This document shows, piece after piece, positions 32,143 to 40,124 of a stretch of DNA of 64,000 bases. The notes below the pieces were generated by a model. It did no database searches. It saw only the letters and a list, made by a program, of their open reading frames with translations, and was not told where the DNA came from. Source of the DNA: Nocardioides sp. CFH 31398 (lineage in GTDB: Bacteria; Actinomycetota; Actinomycetes; Propionibacteriales; Nocardioidaceae). Location of the stretch: positions 1-64,000 of the forward strand of contig NZ_JAKUHT010000025.1 of assembly GCF_022436705.1 (NCBI RefSeq), given 5' to 3'. How positions within the stretch are numbered: position 1 is the stretch's first letter; the number at the start of each line of letters is the position of its first letter. A program made the position numbers and the translations under genes.

Positions 32143-33591
32143 GTGCGTAGAGCCAAGATCGTCTGCACCCTCGGCCCGGCCACCTCGAGCGAGCGCCGCA
32201 TCCGCGAGCTCGTCTACGCGGGGATGGACGTCGCCCGGCTGAACATGAGCCACGGCACCCACGACGACCACCGCGAGAGCTACCGGCTGGTCCGCGAGGC
32301 CGCCGACGCCAGCGGTCACGGCGTGGCGATCCTCGCCGACCTGCAGGGCCCGAAGATCCGCCTCGGCCGGATCGCCGACGGCCCGGTGACCCTGCACCGC
32401 GGCCAGGAGTGGACCATCACCACCCGCGACGTCCCGGGTGACGCCGAGATCGCCAGCACGACGTACGCCGGCCTGCCGGGCGACGTCGCGACCGGCGACC
32501 CGATCCTCATCGACGACGGCAAGGTGCGCCTGCGGGTGCTCGAGGTCGTGGACGGCACCGACGTGCGCTGCGAGGTCCTCGTCGGCGGCCCGGTCAGCAA
32601 CCACAAGGGCATCAACCTGCCCGGTGTCGCCGTCTCCGTCCCCGCCCTGAGCGAGAAGGACGTCGACGACCTCCGCTTCGCGCTGCGCCTCGGCGTCGAC
32701 TTCATCGCCCTGAGCTTCGTGCGCGACGCGGCGGACGCGGCCGACGTCCGGGCGATCATGGACTCCGAGGGCGTCCACCTCCCGATCATCGCCAAGATCG
32801 AGAAGCCGCAGGCGATCGAGAACCTCGACGCGGTCGTCGAGGCGTTCGACGCGTTCATGGTCGCCCGCGGCGACCTGGGCGTGGAGTGTCCCCTCGAGGA
32901 GGTGCCGTTCCTCCAGAAGCGGGTGATCGACAAGGCCCGGCGCAACGCCAAGCCCGTGATCGTGGCGACGCAGATGCTCGACTCGATGATCCACAACCCG
33001 GCCCCGACCCGCGCGGAGGCCACCGACGTCGCGAACGCCGTCCTCGACGGCGCGGACGCCGTCATGCTGTCCGGCGAGACGAGCGTCGGCGACTACCCCG
33101 TGCACACGGTCGAGACCATGGCGCGCATCGTCGGGGCCACCGAGGACCACGGCCGCGACAACATGGTCAAGATCGAGTGGAACCCCCACACCCGCGGCGG
33201 CGTCATCGCCAAGGCGGCCGCGGAGGTCGCGGAGCGGGTCGGTGCCAAGTACCTCGTGTCCTTCACCCAGAGCGGCGACTCCGCGCGACGCCTGTCCCGC
33301 CTGCGCGGGCCGATCCCGACGCTGGCGTTCACCCCCGAGGACCGGGTCCGCTCCCAGCTGGCCATGACCTGGGGCGTCGAGACGTTCCGCACCGCCGCGG
33401 TCGAGCACACCGACGAGATGGTCCGCCAGGTCGACGAGCAGCTCCTGCGCATCGGCCGGGTCACCGAGGGCGACCTCGTCGTCATCATCGCGGGCAGCCC
33501 GCCCGGCATCCCCGGCTCCACCAACGCGCTGCGCATCCACCGCATGGGCGACGCGATCAACGAGGTGGCGCCGGCGTACCGCCGGGCCTGA
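32143..33591 (+). CDS. pyk: Pyruvate kinase
   Basis: 482-residue glycolytic enzyme producing pyruvate and ATP. It begins RRAKIVCTLGPATSS, has MSHGTHDDH, the active-site region IIAKIEKPQAIENLD and MVARGDLGVE, and ATQMLDSMI. The regulatory C-terminal domain is full length. GTG 32143 has no ribosome binding site but sits six bases from TAGGGT, so the mRNA is probably leaderless, under the 26-bp palindrome. pyk next to pdtaR and liv genes is a conserved actinobacterial neighbourhood. Confidence 0.97.
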   Translation: MRRAKIVCTLGPATSSERRIRELVYAGMDVARLNMSHGTHDDHRESYRLVREAADASGHGVAILADLQGPKIRLGRIADGPVTLHRGQEWTITTRDVPGDAEIASTTYAGLPGDVATGDPILIDDGKVRLRVLEVVDGTDVRCEVLVGGPVSNHKGINLPGVAVSVPALSEKDVDDLRFALRLGVDFIALSFVRDAADAADVRAIMDSEGVHLPIIAKIEKPQAIENLDAVVEAFDAFMVARGDLGVECPLEEVPFLQKRVIDKARRNAKPVIVATQMLDSMIHNPAPTRAEATDVANAVLDGADAVMLSGETSVGDYPVHTVETMARIVGATEDHGRDNMVKIEWNPHTRGGVIAKAAAEVAERVGAKYLVSFTQSGDSARRLSRLRGPIPTLAFTPEDRVRSQLAMTWGVETFRTAAVEHTDEMVRQVDEQLLRIGRVTEGDLVVIIAGSPPGIPGSTNALRIHRMGDAINEVAPAYRRA

Positions 33592-33605
33592 GCCGCTGCC
33601 GCCGG

Positions 33606-33678
33606 TGCCCCGGGTGGGATTCGAACCCACACTGGACGGTGTTTGAGACCGCTTCCTCTGCCGTTGGGATACCGGGGC
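33606..33678 (-). tRNA. tRNA with CAA anticodon (tRNA-Leu), short variable loop
   Basis: A complete 73-nt cloverleaf. The acceptor stem GCCCCGG/CCGGGGC is perfect, the T arm is GTGGG-TTCGAAT-CCCAC, and the anticodon stem GCGGT/ACCGT encloses CTCAAAC, giving anticodon CAA (codon UUG, Leu). The discriminator base is A and CCA is not encoded. The variable loop is only five bases (CCAGT), whereas leucine tRNAs normally have a long variable arm. It lies convergent to pyk. Confidence 0.88.
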
Positions 33679-33727
33679 CGGTGCGAACGGCAGGCTACCG
33701 GGCGCCTCACCGCCCCCGGCCGCCGAC

Positions 33728-33733
33728 TAGCCT
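33728..33733 (+). promoter_or_regulatory. -10 box for leaderless pdtaR
   Basis: TAGCCT followed by exactly six bases and the GTG start codon. Confidence 0.55.
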
Positions 33734-33739
33734 GCTCCC

Positions 33740-34378
33740 GTGAGCAGCCCCGCCGGAGCCGAACCGACCCGGCCGCGCGTCGTCATCGCGGAGGACGAGG
33801 CCCTCATCCGCATGGACCTCGCGGAGATGCTCGCCGAGGAGGGGTACGACGTCGTCGGCGAGGCCGCGGACGGCGCCCGCGCCGTCGAGCTCGCCACCGA
33901 GCTGCGTCCCGACCTCGTCGTGATGGACGTCAAGATGCCCGTGCTCGACGGCATCAGCGCGGCGCAGAAGATCGCCGAGGCCCGGATCGCCCCGGTCGTC
34001 ATCCTCACCGCCTTCTCGCAGCGCGACCTGGTCGAGCGCGCCCGCGACGCCGGGGCGATGTCGTACCTGGTGAAGCCCTTCGGCGCCTCGGACCTCGTGC
34101 CCGCCATCGAGATGGCGCTGAGCCGGTACGCCGAGATCGCCGCGCTGGAGGCCGAGGTGGCCGCCCGCGACGAGCAGCTCGCCACGCGGAAGGCCGTCGA
34201 CCGCGCGAAGGGTGTCCTCGCCGACCGGCTGGGCCTCGGGGAGGCCGAGGCGTTCCGCTGGATCCAGAAGACCGCGATGGACCTGCGCCTGCCGATGAGG
34301 CAGGTCGCGGAGGGCGTCGTGGAGCACGGTCCCGGCATCGCCGGCACCTCCGGCGACAGCGGGTCGTCCGCCGTCTAG
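33740..34378 (+). CDS. pdtaR: ANTAR-domain response regulator PdtaR
   Basis: 212-residue RNA-binding antiterminator regulator. The receiver domain has acidic pocket EDE (residues 18-20), phospho-acceptor D63 in VVMDVKMPVLDG, and the conserved Lys in YLVKPFG. A helical linker leads to the ANTAR domain (RKAVDRAKGVLADRLGLGEAEAFRWIQ). It works with the sensor kinase PdtaS, which is not in the window. ANTAR targets are mRNA dual hairpins; none was recognised nearby. GTG start is leaderless-type. Confidence 0.95.
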   Translation: MSSPAGAEPTRPRVVIAEDEALIRMDLAEMLAEEGYDVVGEAADGARAVELATELRPDLVVMDVKMPVLDGISAAQKIAEARIAPVVILTAFSQRDLVERARDAGAMSYLVKPFGASDLVPAIEMALSRYAEIAALEAEVAARDEQLATRKAVDRAKGVLADRLGLGEAEAFRWIQKTAMDLRLPMRQVAEGVVEHGPGIAGTSGDSGSSAV

Positions 34379-34409
34379 GTCACGGTTCGGCAACAGGCGT
34401 AACTGTGAC
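34379..34409. promoter_or_regulatory. Inverted repeat upstream of livK
   Basis: GTCACGGTT and AACTGTGAC match as inverted repeats at 8 of 9 positions with 13 bases between. GTCAC-N6-GCAAC within it also resembles half a GlnR box. A further GTGAC lies at 34416. Confidence 0.35.
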
Positions 34410-34463
34410 CCTCCCGTGACACCGCGGGGGGGCCGGAGAAGGCTAATTTTCTCCCGCAGCACC

Positions 34464-34490
34464 AGCCCGGTGGGCGCTACCACCCGGGCT
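34464..34490 (+). other. Hairpin between pdtaR and livK
   Basis: AGCCCGGTGG and CCACCCGGGCT pair with one bulged base around a six-base loop. It could end the pdtaR transcript or sit in the livK leader downstream of the AT-rich TAATTT at 34444. Confidence 0.5.
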
Positions 34491-34516
34491 CTTCGACCTA
34501 GTGAGCCGGAGGCCAC

Positions 34517-35818
34517 ATGACCCGCAGAACCCGCGCCATCCGCTATGGCGCACCACTCGCCGTAGCGGCGCTGATCATGACCGCGTGCGGTGCGGAGGAC
34601 GACTCGTCCGACGGCTCCGGCAGCGAGGGCGGCTCCAGCTCCGAGGAGTCCTCGGACGCCTCGGGCGGCGACTTCCCCGAGGGCGACGGCGTCTTCACCG
34701 TCGGCTCGCTGCTCCCCCAGACCGGTGACCTCGCGTTCCTCGGCCCCCCGGAGTTCCAGGGTGTCGACCTCGCCATCGAGGACATCAACGCCGCCGGTGG
34801 CGTGCTGGGCCAGGACGTCGTCGGCATCAAGGCCGACTCCGGTGACGGCACCCCCGACATCGCGGGCGCCGAGGTCGACAACCTCCTCGCCGAGGACGTC
34901 GACACCATCATCGGTGCCGCCGCCTCCGGCGTCTCCGTCAGCGTGATCGACAAGATCACCGGCGCGGGCGTCGTCCAGTTCTCCCCGGCGAACACCGCCG
35001 CGGGCTTCGACACCTACGACGACGGCGGCCTGTACTTCCGCACCGCCCCGTCCGACGTGCTCCAGGGCGAGATCCTCGCCAACCTCGTGGTCGAGGACGG
35101 CGCCTCGAACGTCGCCATCATGGGTCGCCAGGACTTCTACGGCGAGGGCCTCGCCGAGCGCGTCCAGGAGGTCGTGGAGGAGAAGGGCGCGTCCGTCGCG
35201 GACTTCGTCCTCTACGCGGCCGACGCCCAGAACTTCACCGCCGAGGTGAACCAGATCGCGGCCACCGAGCCCGACGCCCTGGTCCTGGTCGCGTTCAACG
35301 AGACCACGAAGATCATCCCGCAGCTGATCTCCAAGGGGATCGGCCCGCAGGACATCCCGATCTACTTCGTGGACGGCAACCTGGCCGACTACTCCGCCGA
35401 GAACTTCGACCTGACCGGCGTCAAGGGCACCGCACCCGGTGCTGCCGAGCCGGACCCGGACTTCGAGGACCGTCTGCGCGAGAACCCGGACGTCGACGAC
35501 CTGACCTACGGCGCCGAGTCGTACGACGCCGTCGTCATCTCGGCCCTGGCCGCCATCGCCGCGGGCAACGACTCCGGCGAGGCGATCGCCTCGGAGATCG
35601 TGAACGTCACCCGCGAGGGCACCGAGTGCACCGAGTTCGAGGAGTGCGCCCAGCTCCTCGAGGACGGCGAGGACATCGACTACAACGGCAAGTCGGGCCC
35701 GACCGACATGACCGACTCCGGCAGCCTCGTCTCCGGCACGTACGGCATCAACGAGTACGACGGCAACACCTACGAGCGCATCGACACCGTCTCCGGCGTC
35801 GTCCCCGAGACCAGCTGA
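34517..35818 (+). CDS. livK: Branched-chain amino acid ABC transporter substrate-binding lipoprotein
   Basis: 433-residue periplasmic-binding-type lipoprotein (type I fold, LivK/LivJ family). A signal peptide ends at lipobox LIMTAC (Cys24), followed by an acidic Ser/Gly linker, then VGSLLPQTGDLAFLGPPEF and DINAAGGVLG, the usual ligand-domain start. CCGGAGGCC lies just before the ATG. The matching permease and ATPase genes lie at 37.3-41.5 kb on the opposite strand, which is not the usual single-operon arrangement. Ligand identity (Leu/Ile/Val or another amino acid) is inferred from family only. Confidence 0.9.
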   Translation: MTRRTRAIRYGAPLAVAALIMTACGAEDDSSDGSGSEGGSSSEESSDASGGDFPEGDGVFTVGSLLPQTGDLAFLGPPEFQGVDLAIEDINAAGGVLGQDVVGIKADSGDGTPDIAGAEVDNLLAEDVDTIIGAAASGVSVSVIDKITGAGVVQFSPANTAAGFDTYDDGGLYFRTAPSDVLQGEILANLVVEDGASNVAIMGRQDFYGEGLAERVQEVVEEKGASVADFVLYAADAQNFTAEVNQIAATEPDALVLVAFNETTKIIPQLISKGIGPQDIPIYFVDGNLADYSAENFDLTGVKGTAPGAAEPDPDFEDRLRENPDVDDLTYGAESYDAVVISALAAIAAGNDSGEAIASEIVNVTREGTECTEFEECAQLLEDGEDIDYNGKSGPTDMTDSGSLVSGTYGINEYDGNTYERIDTVSGVVPETS

Positions 35819-35856
35819 TCCTCGGCTCGTAGCGCACCACCCCGCACCACCACCGG

Positions 35857-35887
35857 AGCCCCCGGCCGCCCCTCGCGGCCGGGGGCT
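35857..35887 (+). terminator. Terminator after livK
   Basis: A perfect 13-bp stem, AGCCCCCGGCCGC with GCGGCCGGGGGCT, and a five-base loop, 39 bases after the livK stop, followed by TCG. The 368-base gap to the next gene holds this hairpin, the palindrome at 35971-36066, and a GC-rich stretch without recognised signals. Confidence 0.85.
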
Positions 35888-35970
35888 TCGTCGCGTCCTG
35901 GGTCGTGGCTTGGCCCTGGCCGGCGCGGGCCCGCCCGCCGGGGCCCCCAGCCGGTCGCCCGCAGCCCGCC

Positions 35971-36066
35971 GGTCGAATCCTCACGGTAGGTCTCTCTTTC
36001 GACACTCCACACGACGAATTCGCCGTGTGGAGTGACAACCCGTCGTGGGACCGTGGGGAACTGACC
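35971..36066. repeat. 96-bp palindromic element, copy A
   Basis: Imperfect palindrome centred on GAATTC (36016-36021). Each arm has a 17-base inner block like GCCGTGTGGAGTGACAA, an 11-base unconserved spacer, and a 17-base outer block like ACCGTGGGGAACTGACC. Copy B at 37150-37245 has the same blocks, spacing and centre. The outer ends extend the pairing by two further bases. Confidence 0.9.
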
Positions 36067-36186
36067 GGGCCGCCGCAGCCGCGCCGATGGGCCACGCGAC
36101 GTCCACAGGTGCCGGCGTGCGTCGCTCCTGCACAGGACGCCGGCGCCGGGCGGTCCGCGGCCCGCGGCGCGGGGATCCTCGTCGCC

Positions 36187-37149
36187 ATGGACGCAGTGGA
36201 CGCACCGTTGGCGCAGAGGGGCTTCGTGACGCGTGCCGAGGCGCTGGCCCGGGGCATGACGGACAAGCAGCTGGGGGCCGAGGTGCGGGCGGGCAACCTG
36301 ACGCGGTTCCGGCAGGGGACGTACGCGAGCACCCAGCAGTGGCGCTCGCTCGACGCGCAGGGTCGACACCTGCTGCGGCTCAGTGCGGTGATGGCCTCGC
36401 TGGGCGACGCCGTCCGGGCGAGCCACGTGTCGTCCGCGCTCATGAACGGCCTCGACGTCTGGGGTGTCGACCTCAGTCGGGTGCACGTCACGAGGGTGGA
36501 CGGCGGCGCCGGGCGTCACGAGGGTGACGTGGTCCACCACGTCGGACAGGTCGACGAGGCGGCTGACGTGGTGGTGGTCGACGGGATGGGATGCACCGCA
36601 CCGACCCGGGCCGCCGTCGAGGTCGGCCTGATCTCCACGCCCGAGAGCTTCCTGGTCACCGCGGACTCGCTGCTGAGGAAGGGCCTGGCCACGCACTCGC
36701 AGCTCGCGCGCCGGTACGGCGACATGGAGTGCTGGCCGGAGTCGCAGAAGCTCCAGCTCGCCGTCCGCATGGCCGACGGCGCTGCCGGCAGCGTGGGGGA
36801 GTCCCGGCTGCGCTGGCTGCTCTGGGGCCACGGCATCCCGGCGCCCGTGCTGCAGTACGAGGTGCGGCGCCCTGGCGTCGACCCCACCTGCAGGCCGTTC
36901 GCGACGTGTGACCTGGCCTGGCCGGAGCTGGGACTGATCATCGAGTTCGACGGCCTCGTGAAGTACGGCCGGCTCCTCCGGCCGGGCCAGACACCCTCCG
37001 ACGCCGTCATCGCGGAGAAGCTCCGCGAGGACGGGATCCGAGAGTGCACCGGCTTCCAGGTCATCCGCGTCACCTGGGCCGATCTGGAGCACCCGTCGGC
37101 CTTGGTCGCCCGCGTCCGCCGGGCCCTGGGCCTGACCGCGGCGGCCTGA
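36187..37149 (+). CDS. AbiEi-type N-terminal domain protein with DUF559/Vsr-like nuclease fold
   Basis: 320-residue protein. Residues 1-70 (APLAQRGFVTRAEALARG, then NLTRFRQGTYAS) resemble the winged-helix domain annotated as AbiEi antitoxin N-terminal. The C-terminal 110 residues resemble DUF559/very-short-patch-repair-type nucleases: CDLAWPELGLIIEFDG, then KYGRLL, EKLREDGIRE and VIRVTWADL, with D, E and K residues in plausible PD-(D/E)XK positions. ATG 36187 is preferred; the frame is open to 35905 but runs through palindrome A. No strong ribosome site is visible. It is bracketed by two 96-bp palindromes, the second starting at its stop codon. Toxin, antitoxin or element-mobility function is unproven. 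Confidence 0.75.
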   Translation: MDAVDAPLAQRGFVTRAEALARGMTDKQLGAEVRAGNLTRFRQGTYASTQQWRSLDAQGRHLLRLSAVMASLGDAVRASHVSSALMNGLDVWGVDLSRVHVTRVDGGAGRHEGDVVHHVGQVDEAADVVVVDGMGCTAPTRAAVEVGLISTPESFLVTADSLLRKGLATHSQLARRYGDMECWPESQKLQLAVRMADGAAGSVGESRLRWLLWGHGIPAPVLQYEVRRPGVDPTCRPFATCDLAWPELGLIIEFDGLVKYGRLLRPGQTPSDAVIAEKLREDGIRECTGFQVIRVTWADLEHPSALVARVRRALGLTAAA

Positions 37150-37245
37150 GGTCGAAACCCCACGGTGACCAGGCGGGTTGTCGCTTCTCACGACGAATTC
37201 GTCGTGTGAAGTGACAAGACAGGGACTTACCGTGGGGATTCGACC
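37150..37245. repeat. 96-bp palindromic element, copy B
   Basis: Near-perfect palindrome centred on GAATTC (37195-37200). The inner blocks are TTGTCGCTTCTCACGAC and GTCGTGTGAAGTGACAA; the outer blocks are GGTCGAAACCCCACGGT and ACCGTGGGGATTCGACC. The 11-base spacers differ between arms. Pairing extends five further bases on each side (37145-37250), so the left arm takes in the stop codon of the nuclease-like gene. Confidence 0.92.
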
Positions 37246-37281
37246 TCAGGTCCCGCGGCGCCGACCCACCAGGACGAACCA

Positions 37282-37311
37282 CGCCCCCGCGCCGAGTACG
37301 GCGCGGGGGCG
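37282..37311. terminator. Bidirectional terminator between nuclease-like gene and livF
   Basis: Perfect 12-bp stem (CGCCCCCGCGCC with GGCGCGGGGGCG) and loop GAGTAC, between two convergent genes. Confidence 0.8.
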
Positions 37312-37334
37312 GTGGGTGGAGCGGGCGGGGGGTC

Positions 37335-38146
<812 letters not shown>

Positions 38147-38150
<4 letters not shown>

Positions 38151-39118
38151 TTCGTCTCCTCGGGGTGCTCGGCGTCGATCTCGGCCTGGGCCTCGGCGAG
38201 GATCTGCTCCTCGACGTCCTCGCTGAGGTCCTGGTCGTGGTGGGAGCCCAGGTAGGCGTCGATGACGCGCTGGTCGCTCATCACGGTGTGCGGGGGGCCC
38301 TCGGCGACGACCTTGCCCTGGGCCATGACGACGACCCAGTCGGAGATGTCGCGGACCATGTCCATGTCGTGCTCCACGAACAGGACCGTGCGGCCCTCCT
38401 CGCGCAGCGACTTCACGTGGCCCAGCAGCGACTGCTTCAGTGCCGGGTTCACGCCCGCCATCGGCTCGTCGAGCATGACCAGCTCCGGGTCGGCCATCAG
38501 CGCCCGGGCCATCTCGAGCAGCTTGCGCTGGCCGCCGGACAGCGAGCCCGCGAAGTCCTCCCGCTTCTTGTGCAGCAGGAACCGCTCGAGCAGCTCGTCG
38601 GCCTTGACGGTGTTGTCCTGCTCCTGGCCGCGCCACAGCCACGCGAACATCGCGGACAGCAGGCCCTCGCCGCGCTGGTCGGTGGCCCCCACCCGCATGT
38701 TCTCGATCACCGTGAGGCGCGAGAGGACCTTGGTGAGCTGGAAGGTGCGCACCATGCCCATGCGGGCGACCTTGTATGCCGGCACCTTGTCCAGCGCCTG
38801 GCCCTTGAACGACCACGTCCCCTCGTTGGGGCGGTCGAACCCGGTCAGCAGGTTGAAGAACGTCGTCTTGCCCGCGCCGTTGGGACCGATGAGGGCGGTG
38901 ATGACGCCCTTCTGGATCTCGAGGTGCTCGACGTCGACGGCCGTCAGGCCGCCGAACTGCCGGCGGATGCCGTGGGCCACCACGATCGGGTCCGGCTTCT
39001 TGGCGCCGGGCTCGTGCTCGACGCCGGCCAGGGCTGCACGCGCCTCGGCGCTGCGGGTGGCCGCGGGGGCGGCGGTGCCGCCGCCCTTCGTCAGGGTCGG
39101 TTCGGTCTCAGCGGGCAT
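38147..39118 (-). CDS. livG: Branched-chain amino acid ABC transporter ATPase LivG
   Basis: 323-residue ATPase: Walker A IGPNGAGKTTFFNLLTGF, the LivG-type RTFQLTKVL, signature LSGGQRKLLE, Walker B LVMLDEPMAGVNP and H-loop LFVEHDMDMV. Both ends carry extensions, an Ala-rich N-terminus of about 40 residues and an acidic C-terminus. ATG lies 11 bases inside the end of livM, so the subunits are coupled. Confidence 0.95.
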
Positions 39119-40106
39119 CGATCGCCAGCTCCCTCCGGTCGCCGAAGATCCCCTGGGGTCGGAAGATCATCAGCAGCATCAGTCCCAGGCCGAGGAAGAT
39201 GAAGCGCATCAGGCTGGCCTGGGTCGGGTCCATGATGGCCTCGGGGATGAGCGGGTCGGACCCCGCGGTCGCCTGGCTGAAGAAGCCGCCGAGCGCCGTG
39301 ATGAGGAACCAGAAGATGATCGCGCCGACGACGGGCCCGAAGACACGCGCGGCGCCACCGATCAGCAGCACCGTGTAGGCGAAGAACGTGACGTCGGTGG
39401 CGAAGAACGACGGTCCGACGGCCGCGGAGCGCAGCGAGACCATGAAGCCCGCGAGCGCGCCGAAGATGCCGCCGATGACCAGCGCCTGCATCTTGTAGGC
39501 GTAGACGTTCTTGCCCAGCGAGCGGACGGCGTTCTCGTCCTCGCGGATCGACTTCAGCACGCGGCCCCAGGGGCTGCGCATGAGCAGGAAGACGATGAGG
39601 CAGCTGATGGCCACGAGCAGCCAGCCGACCGTCATCACCCAGATGTCGAAGGCGCTCCAGCGGAACAGGCCGGGGATGCCGACCGAGCCGGAGTACGGGT
39701 TGGCGTCGCGGAAGCCGGCGATGAAGTCGGTGACGCCGTCCTGACCGCCGAAGTACTCGGAGAAGGACGCCGCCGCGATCGTCTGGCGGATGATCTCGGC
39801 GCTCGCGATCGTGACGATGGCGAGGTAGTCGGCCCTCAGCCGCAGTGTCGGGACGCCGAGCGCGAGCGCGAGCAGCGCCGCGAGCACCAGCCCGACGAGG
39901 ACGCCGAGCCACAGCGAGCTCGCGAAGATGGTCACGGCGCACGCGATCGCGTAGCCGGCGACCATCATGAACCCGGCCTGGCCGAAGTTGAGCAGGCCGG
40001 TGTAGCCGAAGTGCACGTTGAGGCCGATGGCGGCCAGGCAGTAGATGATGGCGGTGGGTCCGAGCGCCTGCTGGATGGCGCTGCCCAGGATGGCCACGAA
40101 GTCCAT
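39108..40106 (-). CDS. livM: Branched-chain amino acid ABC transporter permease LivM
   Basis: 332-residue permease with about eight membrane helices. GLNVHFGYTGLLNFGQAGFM and LRLRADYLAIVTIASAEIIR are LivM signatures. It starts with ATG 19 bases after livH, preceded by GAGGAAAGGGAC. It forms the channel with LivH. Confidence 0.94.
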   Translation of the reverse strand: MDFVAILGSAIQQALGPTAIIYCLAAIGLNVHFGYTGLLNFGQAGFMMVAGYAIACAVTIFASSLWLGVLVGLVLAALLALALGVPTLRLRADYLAIVTIASAEIIRQTIAAASFSEYFGGQDGVTDFIAGFRDANPYSGSVGIPGLFRWSAFDIWVMTVGWLLVAISCLIVFLLMRSPWGRVLKSIREDENAVRSLGKNVYAYKMQALVIGGIFGALAGFMVSLRSAAVGPSFFATDVTFFAYTVLLIGGAARVFGPVVGAIIFWFLITALGGFFSQATAGSDPLIPEAIMDPTQASLMRFIFLGLGLMLLMIFRPQGIFGDRRELAIDAR

Positions 40107-40124
40107 GTGTACGTGTCCCTTTCC

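Noticed and set aside
35960..37256. Target-site duplication around the palindrome-bounded unit
   Set aside because: Bases outside copies A and B (left ...CAGCCCGCC, right TCAGGTCCC...) show no direct repeat.
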